Shown piece by piece: positions 15,214 to 24,351 of a stretch of DNA of 64,000 bases; within the stretch, counting starts at the first letter, position 1, and each line of letters opens with the position of its first letter. This DNA comes from Desulfovibrionales bacterium (GTDB lineage: Bacteria; Desulfobacterota; QYQD01): NCBI GenBank assembly GCA_028715605.1, contig JAQURM010000005.1:62001-126000 (forward strand). Reading direction: 5' to 3'. The position numbers were made by a program, and so were the translations under genes. The notes under the pieces are model-generated. The model ran no database searches. It had not been told where the DNA came from and saw only the letters and a program-made list of their open reading frames with translations.

Positions 15214-16803
15214 ATGAAAAAATACGGCCTAAGTATCCGCACCAAAATCGCCCTTACCTTTGTGTTTCTCTTGCTGACCGGGATGTTCCTGGTGGCCGTT
15301 GTTTCCGTAAAGATGGCCGAACGGAGCATCGCCCGGCAAAAGATAGACAGCGCAGCCATTCTGGTCCAGAACCTTGCCAACGTAATCAACCAGCTATCGA
15401 GAGATTCAGACATAAGGGAAAACGGACCGGGTGATGTTCAATCCCTGCTCAGTTCTTATCTCAGCCCGTCCAGTTTTGACTACATAGCCCTGGTAAGAAG
15501 CGACGGGGTAATCGTCGCAGAAGCGGCATTTGAAGCCATAAAATTGGCCCCTCTATCCGCCGAGGCAAGACTTCAGGCCCCGGCTGAGAGGCCGGTTTGT
15601 AACCTCACAGGGGCAGACAATTTCTCCTTTTTCAGGAGAGACCTGCGCCTGGCTGCCGTGTTCCCCATCTTCAAAGACGGCCGCCGTTGGGGTATTATAT
15701 ATGCCAAAAGTCTACTCGGTGACCTGCGTCAGGAGATGGCGCAGCTCTACAAGTTGACCTTCTTTTACATTGTTCTTGATGCTGTGCTTATTTTCCTTTT
15801 CGGCTATCTTCTTATCTCCAGAGATGTCGTCCGGCCTATTAGACGCCTAACCTCACTTGTGGATACCATAGGCAGTGGAGACCCCGGCCCCTTTATACAT
15901 TCTGAACAACAAAATGAGATCGGAAAACTTTACCACGCCTTTGCCCGTATGGATAAACGTCTAGGTGAACAAAAAAAAGAGATAAAGGAATACATTGCCT
16001 CCCTGGAAAATGCCAATCGTGAGCTTAATAAGGTACAGGAAGAGGTAATCCGTTCTGAAAAACTGGCCTCGGTAGGCCGGTTAGCCGCCGGAGTGGCCCA
16101 TGAAATCGGTAATCCATTGGCCGCCATCATAGGTTACGTCGAACTTCTGTTACAACGTGCAGTCAGCGAGGAAGAAGAACGGGATTTTCTAGGTCGTATC
16201 GCCTCGGAATTGCAGCGCATAAATGGTATCATACGCGACCTGCTCGATTTCTCCCGTCCCTCCCCCCAAAAGATCGAAAGGGTGTCTATTAACGAAGTTA
16301 TCGAAGGCAGTCTTTCCCTCCTTTCACATCAGAAAACCATGCGTTATATCGGTATCCAGGCTGACCTACAGCCAGACCTGCCGTTCGCCCGGGCTAACGC
16401 CCAGCAGTTAAAACAGGTCGTTATCAATATCCTGGCCAACGCCGCCGCCGCCATGCCTATCGGTGGAGACCTGCGCATCAAATCAGGGCTAAAGGAAATA
16501 CTTAAAAATGACGAAAAGAAAAATAATCCCCCCACACCCCCCTTTAGTAAAGGGGGGCAGGGGGGATTATTAGATGAATATATAGTTATCGATGTGGAAG
16601 ACAGCGGGACCGGGATTAAACCGGAAGACCTCCCAAGGGTCTTTGATCCCTTCTTCACCACAAAACCACAGGGAGAAGGCACGGGTCTGGGTCTGGCGAT
16701 CTCTTTGCGTATCATGGAATCGTTTGGCGGGAAGATAACCGTAGAAAGCGCCATAGGCAAGGGCACGAAATTCAGCCTTATTTTAAAAGTATGGAATGGA
16801 TAA
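15214..16803 (+). CDS. Membrane sensor histidine kinase with in-frame repeat insertion
   Basis: 529 residues. Two membrane helices (about 13-33 and 183-205) enclose a periplasmic sensor domain. A HAMP segment follows (VVRPIRRLTSLVD). The H-box VAHEIGNPLAAIIGY carries the phosphorylated histidine, with N-box NAAAAMP, G1 DSGTGI, F-box FDPFFTT and G2 GTGLGLAI. About residues 431-453 are an NNPPTPPFSKGG insertion placed between two strands of the ATPase domain, after LRIKSGLKE and before YIVIDVEDSG. It is followed by its likely partner regulator at 16935 and flanked by pilus genes, so a PilS-like role is plausible. Confidence 0.9.
   Translation: MKKYGLSIRTKIALTFVFLLLTGMFLVAVVSVKMAERSIARQKIDSAAILVQNLANVINQLSRDSDIRENGPGDVQSLLSSYLSPSSFDYIALVRSDGVIVAEAAFEAIKLAPLSAEARLQAPAERPVCNLTGADNFSFFRRDLRLAAVFPIFKDGRRWGIIYAKSLLGDLRQEMAQLYKLTFFYIVLDAVLIFLFGYLLISRDVVRPIRRLTSLVDTIGSGDPGPFIHSEQQNEIGKLYHAFARMDKRLGEQKKEIKEYIASLENANRELNKVQEEVIRSEKLASVGRLAAGVAHEIGNPLAAIIGYVELLLQRAVSEEEERDFLGRIASELQRINGIIRDLLDFSRPSPQKIERVSINEVIEGSLSLLSHQKTMRYIGIQADLQPDLPFARANAQQLKQVVINILANAAAAMPIGGDLRIKSGLKEILKNDEKKNNPPTPPFSKGGQGGLLDEYIVIDVEDSGTGIKPEDLPRVFDPFFTTKPQGEGTGLGLAISLRIMESFGGKITVESAIGKGTKFSLILKVWNG
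16524..16573. repeat. Short NPP-type repeat inside the kinase gene
   Basis: AATCCCCCCACACCCCCCTT followed by TAGTAAAGGGGGGCAGGGGG forms one G/C-tract palindrome. It is the minimal form of the family and keeps the frame used in pyrB and the regulator. Confidence 0.8.
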
Positions 16804-16805
16804 CC

Positions 16806-16917
16806 TACTTAGCCACAAAGTCACCAAGACACGAAGGCTGAATATGAATTTGTTGCTGAAAAGGGTGTCGGTATTAAGAAAATTAGGATATTGGCGTCTT
16901 TGTGTCTTAGTGGCTGT
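16806..16917. repeat. Inverted repeat, AGCCACAAAGTCACCAAGAC family
   Basis: AGCCACAAAGTCACCAAGAC faces GTCTTTGTGTCTTAGTGGCT. It lies between the kinase and regulator genes; another copy is at 19983-20094. Confidence 0.7.
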
Positions 16918-16934
16918 GTTGAAGGGTTTAATTA

Positions 16935-18305
16935 ATGTCTAAAAATCGTATTCTGGTCATAGATGATGAAGAGAATATGCGGCACGTGTTGACGGCCATC
17001 CTTAAAAAAGAAGGCTATGCGGTGGATACGTGTCCGGACGCGGTTTCCGGCCTTAAGAAACTGGAAGAACAGTGCTATGACCAGGTCTTATGTGATATCT
17101 GCATGTCAGGCATGGACGGCCTATCCTTTTTAAAGGAAGTCGTAGCCCGAAATTTTGACACTACAGTTATAGTCATGTCGGCTTACGGGAGTGTAGATAC
17201 GGCTATTGAAGCCATTAAAATCGGGGCTTATGACTATATAGACAAGCCCTTCAAACCCAATGAAATCATCCTGACCCTGAAAAAGGCGGAGGAGCGTGCC
17301 CGACTCAGGCGGGAAAATACCCGTCTTAAGGAAGAAGTAGAGAAAAGTTATTCTTTCAGTAACATCGTAGCCAAGTCTGCGGCTATGCTTCAGATATTTG
17401 ATATGGTCAAAAAGATTGCCGATTACAAGACAACCGTCCTCATACTCGGTGAAAGCGGCACTGGAAAAGAGTTAATTGCCAAGGCCATACACTATAACAG
17501 TGTGCGGCGTGGAAAACCGCTTGTTACCATAAACTGTGGCGGCATACCGGAAACGCTCCTGGAAAGCGAGCTATTTGGGCATGTAAAAGGCGCTTTTACG
17601 GATGCTTACCGGGCCAAAAAAGGCCTGTTTGAAGAAGCCCATGGCGGAACGCTTTTCCTGGACGAGGTGGGCGAGCTGCCCATGTCCCTCCAGGTCAAGC
17701 TGCTCCGTGCCCTGCAAGAGGAAGAAATACGCCCTCTCGGCGACACACAGGCCACAAAGGTCGATGTCCGGATTATTGCCGCCACCGCCAGGGATCTGGC
17801 CAGGGAGGTAGAAAAAAATACCTTCCGGGATGACCTTTTCTATCGTCTTAACGTCCTTTCCATCCACGTGCCGCCGCTACGGGAAAGGCGGGAAGATATT
17901 CCCTTGCTGGTGGATCATTTTATCCAGAAGTATAATAGACGCTTGGGCACCAATGTCGACGGAATTTCCCCGGAAGCCATGCATCGCCTCATGGAATACG
18001 AATGGCGGGGCAATGTGCGGGAATTGGAAAATGTCGTGGAGCGGGCCATGGTGCTCACAGAGAGCAAAATAATCGGGTTGGAATACTTCCCGTCCTCTAT
18101 ACAAAAAGGCCATGATACCTTTCCCGACGAAATCCTGGAAGGCGCAACATCCATCAAAAAGGCCACCAAGTCCGTGGAGCGGGCATTGATCAAGCGCGCC
18201 CTGGAACAAACGAAAGGAAACCGCACTCAGGCCGCCCAGATCCTGGAGGTAAGCCTACCGGCCCTGCTTTATAAAATGAAAGAATATAAGATTGCTGCTG
18301 CTTAA
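16935..18305 (+). CDS. Sigma-54 dependent response regulator (PilR/AtoC-like)
   Basis: 456 residues, the ordinary NtrC-family length. The receiver has IDDEENMRHVL, phospho-acceptor aspartate in LCDICMSGMDG and DKPFKPNE. The AAA+ part has GESGTGKELIAKAIHYNS, the GAFTDA loop (GAFTGA in most members; the Gly to Asp change is in the sigma-54 contact loop) and GGTLFLDEVGELP. The C-terminal helix-turn-helix (ALEQTKGNRTQAAQIL) binds DNA. It follows the kinase and precedes the second sigma-54 promoter. It is the most direct candidate activator of the minor pilin operon. Confidence 0.92.
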   Translation: MSKNRILVIDDEENMRHVLTAILKKEGYAVDTCPDAVSGLKKLEEQCYDQVLCDICMSGMDGLSFLKEVVARNFDTTVIVMSAYGSVDTAIEAIKIGAYDYIDKPFKPNEIILTLKKAEERARLRRENTRLKEEVEKSYSFSNIVAKSAAMLQIFDMVKKIADYKTTVLILGESGTGKELIAKAIHYNSVRRGKPLVTINCGGIPETLLESELFGHVKGAFTDAYRAKKGLFEEAHGGTLFLDEVGELPMSLQVKLLRALQEEEIRPLGDTQATKVDVRIIAATARDLAREVEKNTFRDDLFYRLNVLSIHVPPLRERREDIPLLVDHFIQKYNRRLGTNVDGISPEAMHRLMEYEWRGNVRELENVVERAMVLTESKIIGLEYFPSSIQKGHDTFPDEILEGATSIKKATKSVERALIKRALEQTKGNRTQAAQILEVSLPALLYKMKEYKIAAA

Positions 18306-18441
18306 TGTCCTCATCTGCGCCAATTTTTTTTAATATACGTAAATCTTTTTAAGGTTATGTCCCGTCCGCATCTTCCACATTATCTGCTGTTTTTTCAACA
18401 ATTTCTTTAAGTTATACCATGCCGCGCCGATAAGAAATAAT

Positions 18442-18457
18442 AGGCACGCTTCTTGCC
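18442..18457 (+). promoter_or_regulatory. Sigma-54 promoter of the minor pilin operon
   Basis: AGGCAC-GCTTC-TTGCC fits the sigma-54 pattern with exact N5 spacing; the first T of the consensus is A. Transcription would start near 18468, only about 15 bases before the GTG start, leaving room for little more than the AGGAGG at 18471-18476. Confidence 0.7.
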
Positions 18458-18482
18458 AACAGGTATATTCAGGAGGATTAAA

Positions 18483-18959
18483 GTGCCCAAGAGGAAGCAC
18501 AGAATGAACCTGGCAGGGAATCACCGTGGTTTTACCCTGACGGAATTGATGATAGTGGTGGCTTTGATGGCCATCCTGGCAGCCATAGCCGTCCCCAGCA
18601 TTATTGCACAGATGCCGAAATATCGGTTGAACGGAGCGGCCAGACAGGTTTTGGGAGATTTGGTAGCCGCAAGGATGCAGGCTGTCAGTCAAAATAATGA
18701 ACTCAAGGTATTCTTTTTAGACAACCATAGCTACATGATATTGGACGATGATGATAACGATGGCACGGCTGATACCGGTGAGGCGACACAGACAAAAGAC
18801 ATTCAGACAGATTATTACGATGTCACCTTTAACTCAAACAATGACCCAATATTCCAACCGAACGGCACGGCCAGCAACCTAGCTACTATAACTCTGAGCA
18901 ATACCAGCGGGTCGCATAGTATTACCATTAGCAGCGCCGGCCGGGTGAGGATAAATTGA
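18483..18959 (+). CDS. Minor pilin, FimT/GspH type
   Basis: 158 residues from GTG 18483, chosen because AGGAGG lies six bases upstream. The prepilin cleavage site is NHRG before FTLTELMIVVALMAILAAIA. PKYRLNGAARQVLGDLVAARMQAVSQ is the conserved helix continuation of the GspH/FimT family. The C-terminal domain includes an acidic stretch (LDDDDNDGTADTGEAT), which could bind calcium. It is the first gene of a five-gene minor pilin operon. Confidence 0.9.
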   Translation: MPKRKHRMNLAGNHRGFTLTELMIVVALMAILAAIAVPSIIAQMPKYRLNGAARQVLGDLVAARMQAVSQNNELKVFFLDNHSYMILDDDDNDGTADTGEATQTKDIQTDYYDVTFNSNNDPIFQPNGTASNLATITLSNTSGSHSITISSAGRVRIN

Positions 18960-18968
18960 GGAAAGAAT

Positions 18969-19355
18969 ATGGATATTTCTATGGTATGCAACTTACAGAA
19001 TAAAAAAGGTTTTACATTGATCGAGGTCCTCATTGCCATGCTGGTACTGGCCATAGGATTGTTGGGCTTAGCAACTTTGGCCCCAACAGTGATGAACGGT
19101 AATGCCTTCAGTAACGAAATGACCACGGCCACGACCCTGGCCCAGGAAAAACTGGAAGATATTCAAGGGCAGGGTTATGCCAGTGTATCTTCAACCAATG
19201 AAAACTACGGCAGTATCACTGGTTACAGTGCTTACAAAAGAGTTGCAAGCGTAGCTACGGCCTCCCCGGCTACCGGCATGAAAACAGTGACCGTTACGGT
19301 TTCCTGGGACGCAGATGCCCATTCGGTCGCTCTGAAAACTATCCTGGCAGAATAA
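18969..19355 (+). CDS. Minor pilin, PilV type
   Basis: 128 residues. The leader ends at NKKG before FTLIEVLIAMLVLAIGLLGL, which with the following A(T)LAP is the PilV/GspI pattern. TLAQEKLEDIQ is typical of this family's helix. It lies 9 bases after the FimT-like gene. As a minor pilin it would prime pilus assembly with the PilW- and PilX-like products next to it. Confidence 0.9.
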   Translation: MDISMVCNLQNKKGFTLIEVLIAMLVLAIGLLGLATLAPTVMNGNAFSNEMTTATTLAQEKLEDIQGQGYASVSSTNENYGSITGYSAYKRVASVATASPATGMKTVTVTVSWDADAHSVALKTILAE

Positions 19356-19364
19356 GAGGCCCTG

Positions 19365-19970
19365 ATGATGTTCGATATAAATCAAAAAGATCAGAAGAGA
19401 GTACCCGGTTTCTCGCTCATCGAATTATTGATCGCCATAGCCATAAGTGGAATCGTCCTGAGTGCCGTATCCAGTCTATTTATCATGCAAAATAAGTCCT
19501 ACAGCGTCCAGGAACAGGTTGCTGAAATGCAGCAAAACGCACGGGCGGCTATGGACATAATGACCCGTGAGATAAGAACGGCAGGATGTGATCCAAGTGG
19601 TTCGGCAAATGCGAGCATTGTTACGGCTACATCCGGCTCTATTAACTTTACCCAAGATCTCGATGGAGATGGAAATACAACCGGTACAGACGAAAATATC
19701 ACCTACTCACTTTATACTTCCAGCGGTATACAAAAAATCGGACGTGATACCGGCGGCGGCAATCAACCCGTTGCGGAGAATATCCAAGCGCTTACCTTTG
19801 CCTATTATGATAGCGCCGGCAATACTACTGCCGTACTGGCCGATATTCGCCAGATAGAGCTCACTATAACTGCCAGGACTGCCAATCCAGACCCTGATTA
19901 TACTACCAATGGCGGGTACAGGACCTGTACTTTGACTTCTCTGATAACTCCAAGAAACCTGTCCTATTGA
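19365..19970 (+). CDS. Minor pilin, PilW type
   Basis: 201 residues. The cleavage site is RVPG before FSLIELLIAIAISGIVLSAV. QEQVAEMQQNARAAMDIMTREIRTAGCDP is the conserved PilW N-terminal segment. The rest is a beta-rich, glycine/threonine-rich domain with DLDGDGNTTGTDE, a possible calcium-binding loop. It lies 9 bases after the PilV-like gene. The family call is firm; which protein it partners with is inferred from order. Confidence 0.88.
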   Translation: MMFDINQKDQKRVPGFSLIELLIAIAISGIVLSAVSSLFIMQNKSYSVQEQVAEMQQNARAAMDIMTREIRTAGCDPSGSANASIVTATSGSINFTQDLDGDGNTTGTDENITYSLYTSSGIQKIGRDTGGGNQPVAENIQALTFAYYDSAGNTTAVLADIRQIELTITARTANPDPDYTTNGGYRTCTLTSLITPRNLSY

Positions 19971-19978
19971 TGAGGAAA

Positions 19979-20096
19979 GAATGGAGCCACAAAGTCACCA
20001 AGACACAAAGGGGAATATAAATTAGACTGCAAAATTTACGGGTTAGCGGAATTATTTTATAAAATCTTCGTGCCTTGGTGTCTTAGTGGCTGAATA
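19979..20096. repeat. Inverted repeat inside the minor pilin operon
   Basis: GAGCCACAAAGTCACCAAGA faces CTTGGTGTCTTAGTGGCT. It is nearly the same as the unit at 16806-16917 and separates the PilW-like gene from the PilX-like pair. Confidence 0.7.
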
Positions 20097-20120
20097 GCTT
20101 TTGATAAGGAGGTAAGAAAT

Positions 20121-21350
20121 ATGACTCCAGAACGAAAAATCAAGATAATAAAAAATGAAACGGGTATTGCCCTTATCACAGCGCTTCTTTTTTTGATGGT
20201 TCTTACTATCTTGGGAACCACCGCTATCGTGATAAGCAGCACGGATATCAAGATCGGCGGCAATTATAAGTTAAGTAAACAGGCGCTTTATGATGCCGAG
20301 GGTGGCATCCAATATGCGATCAAGAACATCGAAAATGGCTTGGCCGCAGAGACACTTTCTCTTACCGGAAGCTCAGTAGCCGTGAATTATACGGCGCCGT
20401 CCGGCTTCTCTTTTGATCCGATCACCACCCTTACGCGAGTAGGAACTAATAATAACTATAGCTTCCGGGCTACCGGTCACTCTGCAAATAGCACTAAGGC
20501 TACTATTGAAGTGGTCATAAAACAGGAGCCGGTCTTTAATTATGGTGTTTTTGGGGACGACTTGGTCGATCTGAAGGCCTCCGGCTGCGTTTATAGTTAT
20601 AACTCAAATACAATTACAAACCCACAGCCATCTGACTCCACCGGTGAGGGGGATGTCGGTTCTAATGTCGCAGTCAATACATACATGAGTACTTACGTTG
20701 ATGGTGATGTGGCACTGGGGGATGATGGATTTGGCACCGAAGGGGTTTATATTCCGAATGGCGTTCCCATAATCACCGGCACTGCCGGCGTGGATGTTGA
20801 TCGGGTGGACCCGGATCCGTTAGGTGCTGTCGGTGGTGACTTGGCATCAACATTTTCAACCGTCGGCAGCGGCAGCAATGATAATGCCTGGGGTGGAATA
20901 ACCGGTAATACCATCTATCTGAACACCGGCGACACTATGACATTGCATGGAAAGGCAGGGGGCGCAGACTACTACGTAACTGATATCACCCTTAACAACG
21001 GAGCAACGCTGAACATCGATGCGACAGCCGGACCGGTCAATATTTATCTAGCCGGAGGAGTAGATGCCAAAAACGGATCGGCTATCAATATCACCGGAGT
21101 ACCACCTGACTTCACTATTTACTCCAATTCGACGGATAGTATTGTATTTAGGCATGGAGGTACCTTTAAAGGCACAGTTTATGCGCCATATGCCTCCGTC
21201 GAGATGAAAAACAGTTCGGATGTATACGGCCTTATCTGGGCCAATACTTCAGACATAAAAAACTCAGGGGAATTCTACTTTGACACAGCATTAAAAGATA
21301 AATACCTTTCCGATAATGTCTCCATATTATCCTGGAAAGAGGTTAGGTGA
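20121..21350 (+). CDS. PilX-like minor pilin with large C-terminal domain (copy 1)
   Basis: 409 residues. The N-terminus ETGIALITALLFLMVLTILG and IVISSTDIKIGGNYKLSKQALYDAEGGIQYA is the PilX N-terminal pattern (helix without the +5 glutamate). The remaining about 300 residues are glycine-, aspartate- and asparagine-rich, with repeated strand-turn units such as NGATLNIDATAGPVNIYL and FKGTVYAPYASVEMKNSSDV, suggesting a beta-helix or adhesin-like domain, perhaps of the DUF7305 kind. AAGGAGG lies upstream. It is a clear tandem paralogue of the next gene. Confidence 0.85.
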   Translation: MTPERKIKIIKNETGIALITALLFLMVLTILGTTAIVISSTDIKIGGNYKLSKQALYDAEGGIQYAIKNIENGLAAETLSLTGSSVAVNYTAPSGFSFDPITTLTRVGTNNNYSFRATGHSANSTKATIEVVIKQEPVFNYGVFGDDLVDLKASGCVYSYNSNTITNPQPSDSTGEGDVGSNVAVNTYMSTYVDGDVALGDDGFGTEGVYIPNGVPIITGTAGVDVDRVDPDPLGAVGGDLASTFSTVGSGSNDNAWGGITGNTIYLNTGDTMTLHGKAGGADYYVTDITLNNGATLNIDATAGPVNIYLAGGVDAKNGSAINITGVPPDFTIYSNSTDSIVFRHGGTFKGTVYAPYASVEMKNSSDVYGLIWANTSDIKNSGEFYFDTALKDKYLSDNVSILSWKEVR

Positions 21351-21376
21351 AAAACCTTTCCGGCGAGGGGATAAAA

Positions 21377-22642
21377 ATGCAAATAGCTATGATACGAAAA
21401 CCTCACACAGTAAAGCTAATCGGAGCCTTTTGTAGAGATGAAAGAGGAATCGTACTAATTACAGCGCTCCTTTTTTTGATGGTTCTTACTATCCTGGGAA
21501 CCACCGCTATCGTGATAAGTAGCACGGATATCAAGATCGGCGGAAATTATAAGTTAAGTAAACAGGCGTTTTATGATGCCGAGGCCGGCATTCAATACGC
21601 AATCAAGAACATCGAAAACGGCCTCGCCGCAGAAACTCTTTCTCTTACCGGAAGTTCGGTAGCCGTGAGCTATACGGCGCCATCCGGCTTCTCGTTCGAT
21701 CCGATCACCACCCTCACACAGGTGGGGACCACCAGCAACTACAGCTTTCGGGCTACGGGCCACGCCGCAAATAATACGAGCAGCACCATCGAAGTCGTTG
21801 TAGAGCGTGAGACTTTACTCGACTATGGCATATTCGGAGATGACGAAATAGATATGAAAAACTCCGGAGCTGCTTACAGCTACGACTCCCGTGTGACCCC
21901 GAATCCGACGCCAGCCGACTCTACCGGTGAAGCGGACATCGGTTCCAACAAACTGGTCACGGGCCATAATGGCACGATTATTGACGGTGATGTGGCGCTT
22001 GGAGACGACGGACTGGGCACCGAAGGGATTTATACGCCGATGGGTAGTCCCGGTCCTACCGTCACCGGCGTGGAAGGAGTAGATGTGGACCGGGTCGATC
22101 CTGACCCGCTCGGGGCGATAGGCGGCGATCTTGCCGCTACATTTACGGCCGTCAGCAGCGGCAGCAATGATAATGTCTGGGGTGGAATCACCGGCAATAC
22201 CATCAATCTGGGTAACGGCGATACTATGACATTGTATGGGAAATCAGGGGGCGCAGACTACTACGTAACTGATATCAACCTTAACAATGGAGCAACACTG
22301 AACATCGATGCGACAGCCGGAGCGGTCAATATCTATTTAACCGGGGGCCTGGATGCCAAAAATGGATCGGCTGTCAATATCACCGGAGTGCCGCCGGACT
22401 TCACCATCTACTCCAATTCAACAGACAAGATAGACTTTAAACACGGCAGTGCTTTCAAGGGCACAGTCTATGCCCCTTATGCCGATATCGACATGAAAAA
22501 CAGTTCGGAGGTATATGGCATACTCTGGGGTAAAACCGTGGACATAAAAAATTCAGGCCAGTTTTACTTTGATACGGCACTGAAAGATAAGTTCGCCTCC
22601 GATGACATCTCCATAGTCTCGTGGAGAGAAGTTCGGGAATAA
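21377..22642 (+). CDS. PilX-like minor pilin with large C-terminal domain (copy 2)
   Basis: 421 residues from ATG 21377 (GAGGGG upstream); a GTG at 21347 overlapping the previous stop is also possible. Aligned by eye it matches copy 1 over its whole length. The helix region, the DVDRVDPDPLGA segment and the NITGVPPDFTIYSNSTD segment are almost identical, while the middle differs. Several stretches of DNA are also nearly identical, which implies a fairly recent duplication. A strong terminator follows at 22651. Confidence 0.85.
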   Translation: MQIAMIRKPHTVKLIGAFCRDERGIVLITALLFLMVLTILGTTAIVISSTDIKIGGNYKLSKQAFYDAEAGIQYAIKNIENGLAAETLSLTGSSVAVSYTAPSGFSFDPITTLTQVGTTSNYSFRATGHAANNTSSTIEVVVERETLLDYGIFGDDEIDMKNSGAAYSYDSRVTPNPTPADSTGEADIGSNKLVTGHNGTIIDGDVALGDDGLGTEGIYTPMGSPGPTVTGVEGVDVDRVDPDPLGAIGGDLAATFTAVSSGSNDNVWGGITGNTINLGNGDTMTLYGKSGGADYYVTDINLNNGATLNIDATAGAVNIYLTGGLDAKNGSAVNITGVPPDFTIYSNSTDKIDFKHGSAFKGTVYAPYADIDMKNSSEVYGILWGKTVDIKNSGQFYFDTALKDKFASDDISIVSWREVRE

Positions 22643-22650
22643 AAACCTGG

Positions 22651-22682
22651 AAGCCCTGCCAAGTACTTGGCAGGGCTTTTTT
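22651..22682 (+). terminator. Terminator of the minor pilin operon
   Basis: A perfect 14-bp arm (AAGCCCTGCCAAGT and its complement, 22651-22678) followed by T-rich sequence. Confidence 0.9.
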
Positions 22683-22756
22683 CTCCTCCGGCGAATATAC
22701 GACATCAATTTTCTTCTCCTTGCCAATTGACTTAATTCCTAGTATCATTCCAGACC

Positions 22757-24142
22757 ATGTTCCGGGAAAAAATCCTTACTATTCTCTGGCCTGTAATCTT
22801 TCTTGCGTTTTGCCTACCATTGACTGTGTATGCCGCGGGAGACTCTCCCTTTAAAGAAGGAGATGTCTTAGCCTTAACGCAATGTATTGAAATCGCCTTT
22901 AAAAACCAGCCCACTCTAAAAGCGGCGCGTAGTTCGGTTGAGGCCGGCCAGGCCCGGGTAACTCAATCCAAGGCCGATTATTTGCCGCAGATAAGCTTGA
23001 ACTCCGCCTATGACCGTGTACATACGGAATTTTCCGGTCGCTTTATGTCGGCAGGCGGAACTACCAGTAATTATTCGTCGGGAGTTAACCTTACGCAACT
23101 ATTTTATGATTTTGGCCGAACGGGTGGAAAGATAGAGGCCAGCCGTCAAAATCTCACTATGAGCGAATATGAGGCGCTGGATGTTATACAAGCGGTCATT
23201 CTTAACGTTGAACAGGCCTACTATAACCTGCTTAAGTCACGAAAGTTGCTGTCCGTAGCCGAAGAAACAATACGCCAGCGGGAAGAACATCTCAAACAGG
23301 CCCAGGCCTTCTACCGGGTAGGCACCAGGGCAAAAATCGATGTCACGAAGGCCGAGGTTGACCTGGCCAATAGCCATCTGGATAAAATCAAGGCTGAAAA
23401 CGCCCTTAAGGTCGCCAAGGCCTCTCTGAATAATGCTATGGGGATCAGAACTTCTGTAGATTACACAGTGGAAGATAACCTGCAATTTGTCCCTTTCCAT
23501 GAAGAGCTTGCCGCCGTCACCGGGGAGGCCCTTAAAAGCCGCCCGGATACCCTGGCCCTGGATGCTCAATATAATTCCCAGAAGGCAACCTTAGAATCTG
23601 CCTTGGGAGAATATTATCCGAGCCTTAGCGGTAACGCCGCTTACAACCTCGAAGGAGATGAATACCCTAAGGACAAAAACTGGAATCTGGGGGCTACTAT
23701 AACCTTTCCTATTTTTTCCGGTTTTGCTACAAAAGGCAAGGTAGCCGAAGCGCGTGCCCAACTCCAAAAGATACAGGCAGAAAAAGAAGTCCTTGAACAA
23801 AATGTATGCCTGGAAGTTGAACAGGCCTTTTGGGCCACAAAAGAGGCTGAAGAATTAATACAGACTACGGAGAACAATGTGATTCAGGCCCGGGAAAATC
23901 TGGATCTGGCTGAAGGCCGCTATAAAGCAGGGCTTGGATCAGCCATTGAGTTTATGGACGCCCAGATACTATATACAAAAGCAAATGTCGATCATATCCA
24001 GGCGCTTTATGACCACAAGGTATCCGTGGCAACGCTCTTAAAGGCGGTGGGGAGATTGACTTTTAGCGGTCAGTTCGCCACAATACCGGCGAATCTTCGA
24101 CAGCCAGCGATCAGCGTTCAGCCACTTAAGACCACGAATTAA
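22757..24142 (+). CDS. TolC-family outer membrane efflux protein
   Basis: 461 residues with a signal peptide (ILWPVIFLAFCLPLTVYAAG). Two outer membrane efflux (OEP) repeats follow: LTQCIEIAFKNQPTLKAARSSVEAGQARV (first) and the later GEALKSRPDTLALDAQYNSQKATLESALGEYYPSLSG (second), with AEGRYKAGLGSAIEFMDAQ near the end. The protein should form the trimeric outer-membrane channel for the MacA/MacB-like pump encoded downstream. A TTGCCA/TATCAT pair (22720-22748, 17-base spacing) would start transcription almost at the ATG, so that promoter is uncertain. Confidence 0.92.
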   Translation: MFREKILTILWPVIFLAFCLPLTVYAAGDSPFKEGDVLALTQCIEIAFKNQPTLKAARSSVEAGQARVTQSKADYLPQISLNSAYDRVHTEFSGRFMSAGGTTSNYSSGVNLTQLFYDFGRTGGKIEASRQNLTMSEYEALDVIQAVILNVEQAYYNLLKSRKLLSVAEETIRQREEHLKQAQAFYRVGTRAKIDVTKAEVDLANSHLDKIKAENALKVAKASLNNAMGIRTSVDYTVEDNLQFVPFHEELAAVTGEALKSRPDTLALDAQYNSQKATLESALGEYYPSLSGNAAYNLEGDEYPKDKNWNLGATITFPIFSGFATKGKVAEARAQLQKIQAEKEVLEQNVCLEVEQAFWATKEAEELIQTTENNVIQARENLDLAEGRYKAGLGSAIEFMDAQILYTKANVDHIQALYDHKVSVATLLKAVGRLTFSGQFATIPANLRQPAISVQPLKTTN

Positions 24143-24204
24143 AAAACCGGCAGACGATGGCCGGACGCTTAACTTTTTGAAAGTGGAAAAGTTATGAAAC
24201 AGAC

Positions 24205-24350
24205 ATGCCGCATAGCGACACAAAGGACAACGGGAATAATCCCCCCGTACCCCCCTTTATTAAAGGGGGGATATGTTAAGTTCCCCTTTGGAAAAAGATG
24301 GCGGCTTATCAATTCCCCCTTTGGAAAAGGGGGACACAGGGGGATTTTCA
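24205..24350. repeat. NPP-type repeat upstream of macA
   Basis: CATGCCGCATAGCGACACAA, then CCCCCTTTATTAAAGGGGGG and CCCCCTTTGGAAAAGGGGGA. It ends two bases before the macA ATG. Here it is intergenic, but an in-frame ATG at 24298 would add 18 repeat-derived residues to MacA. Confidence 0.8.
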
Positions 24351-24351
24351 G

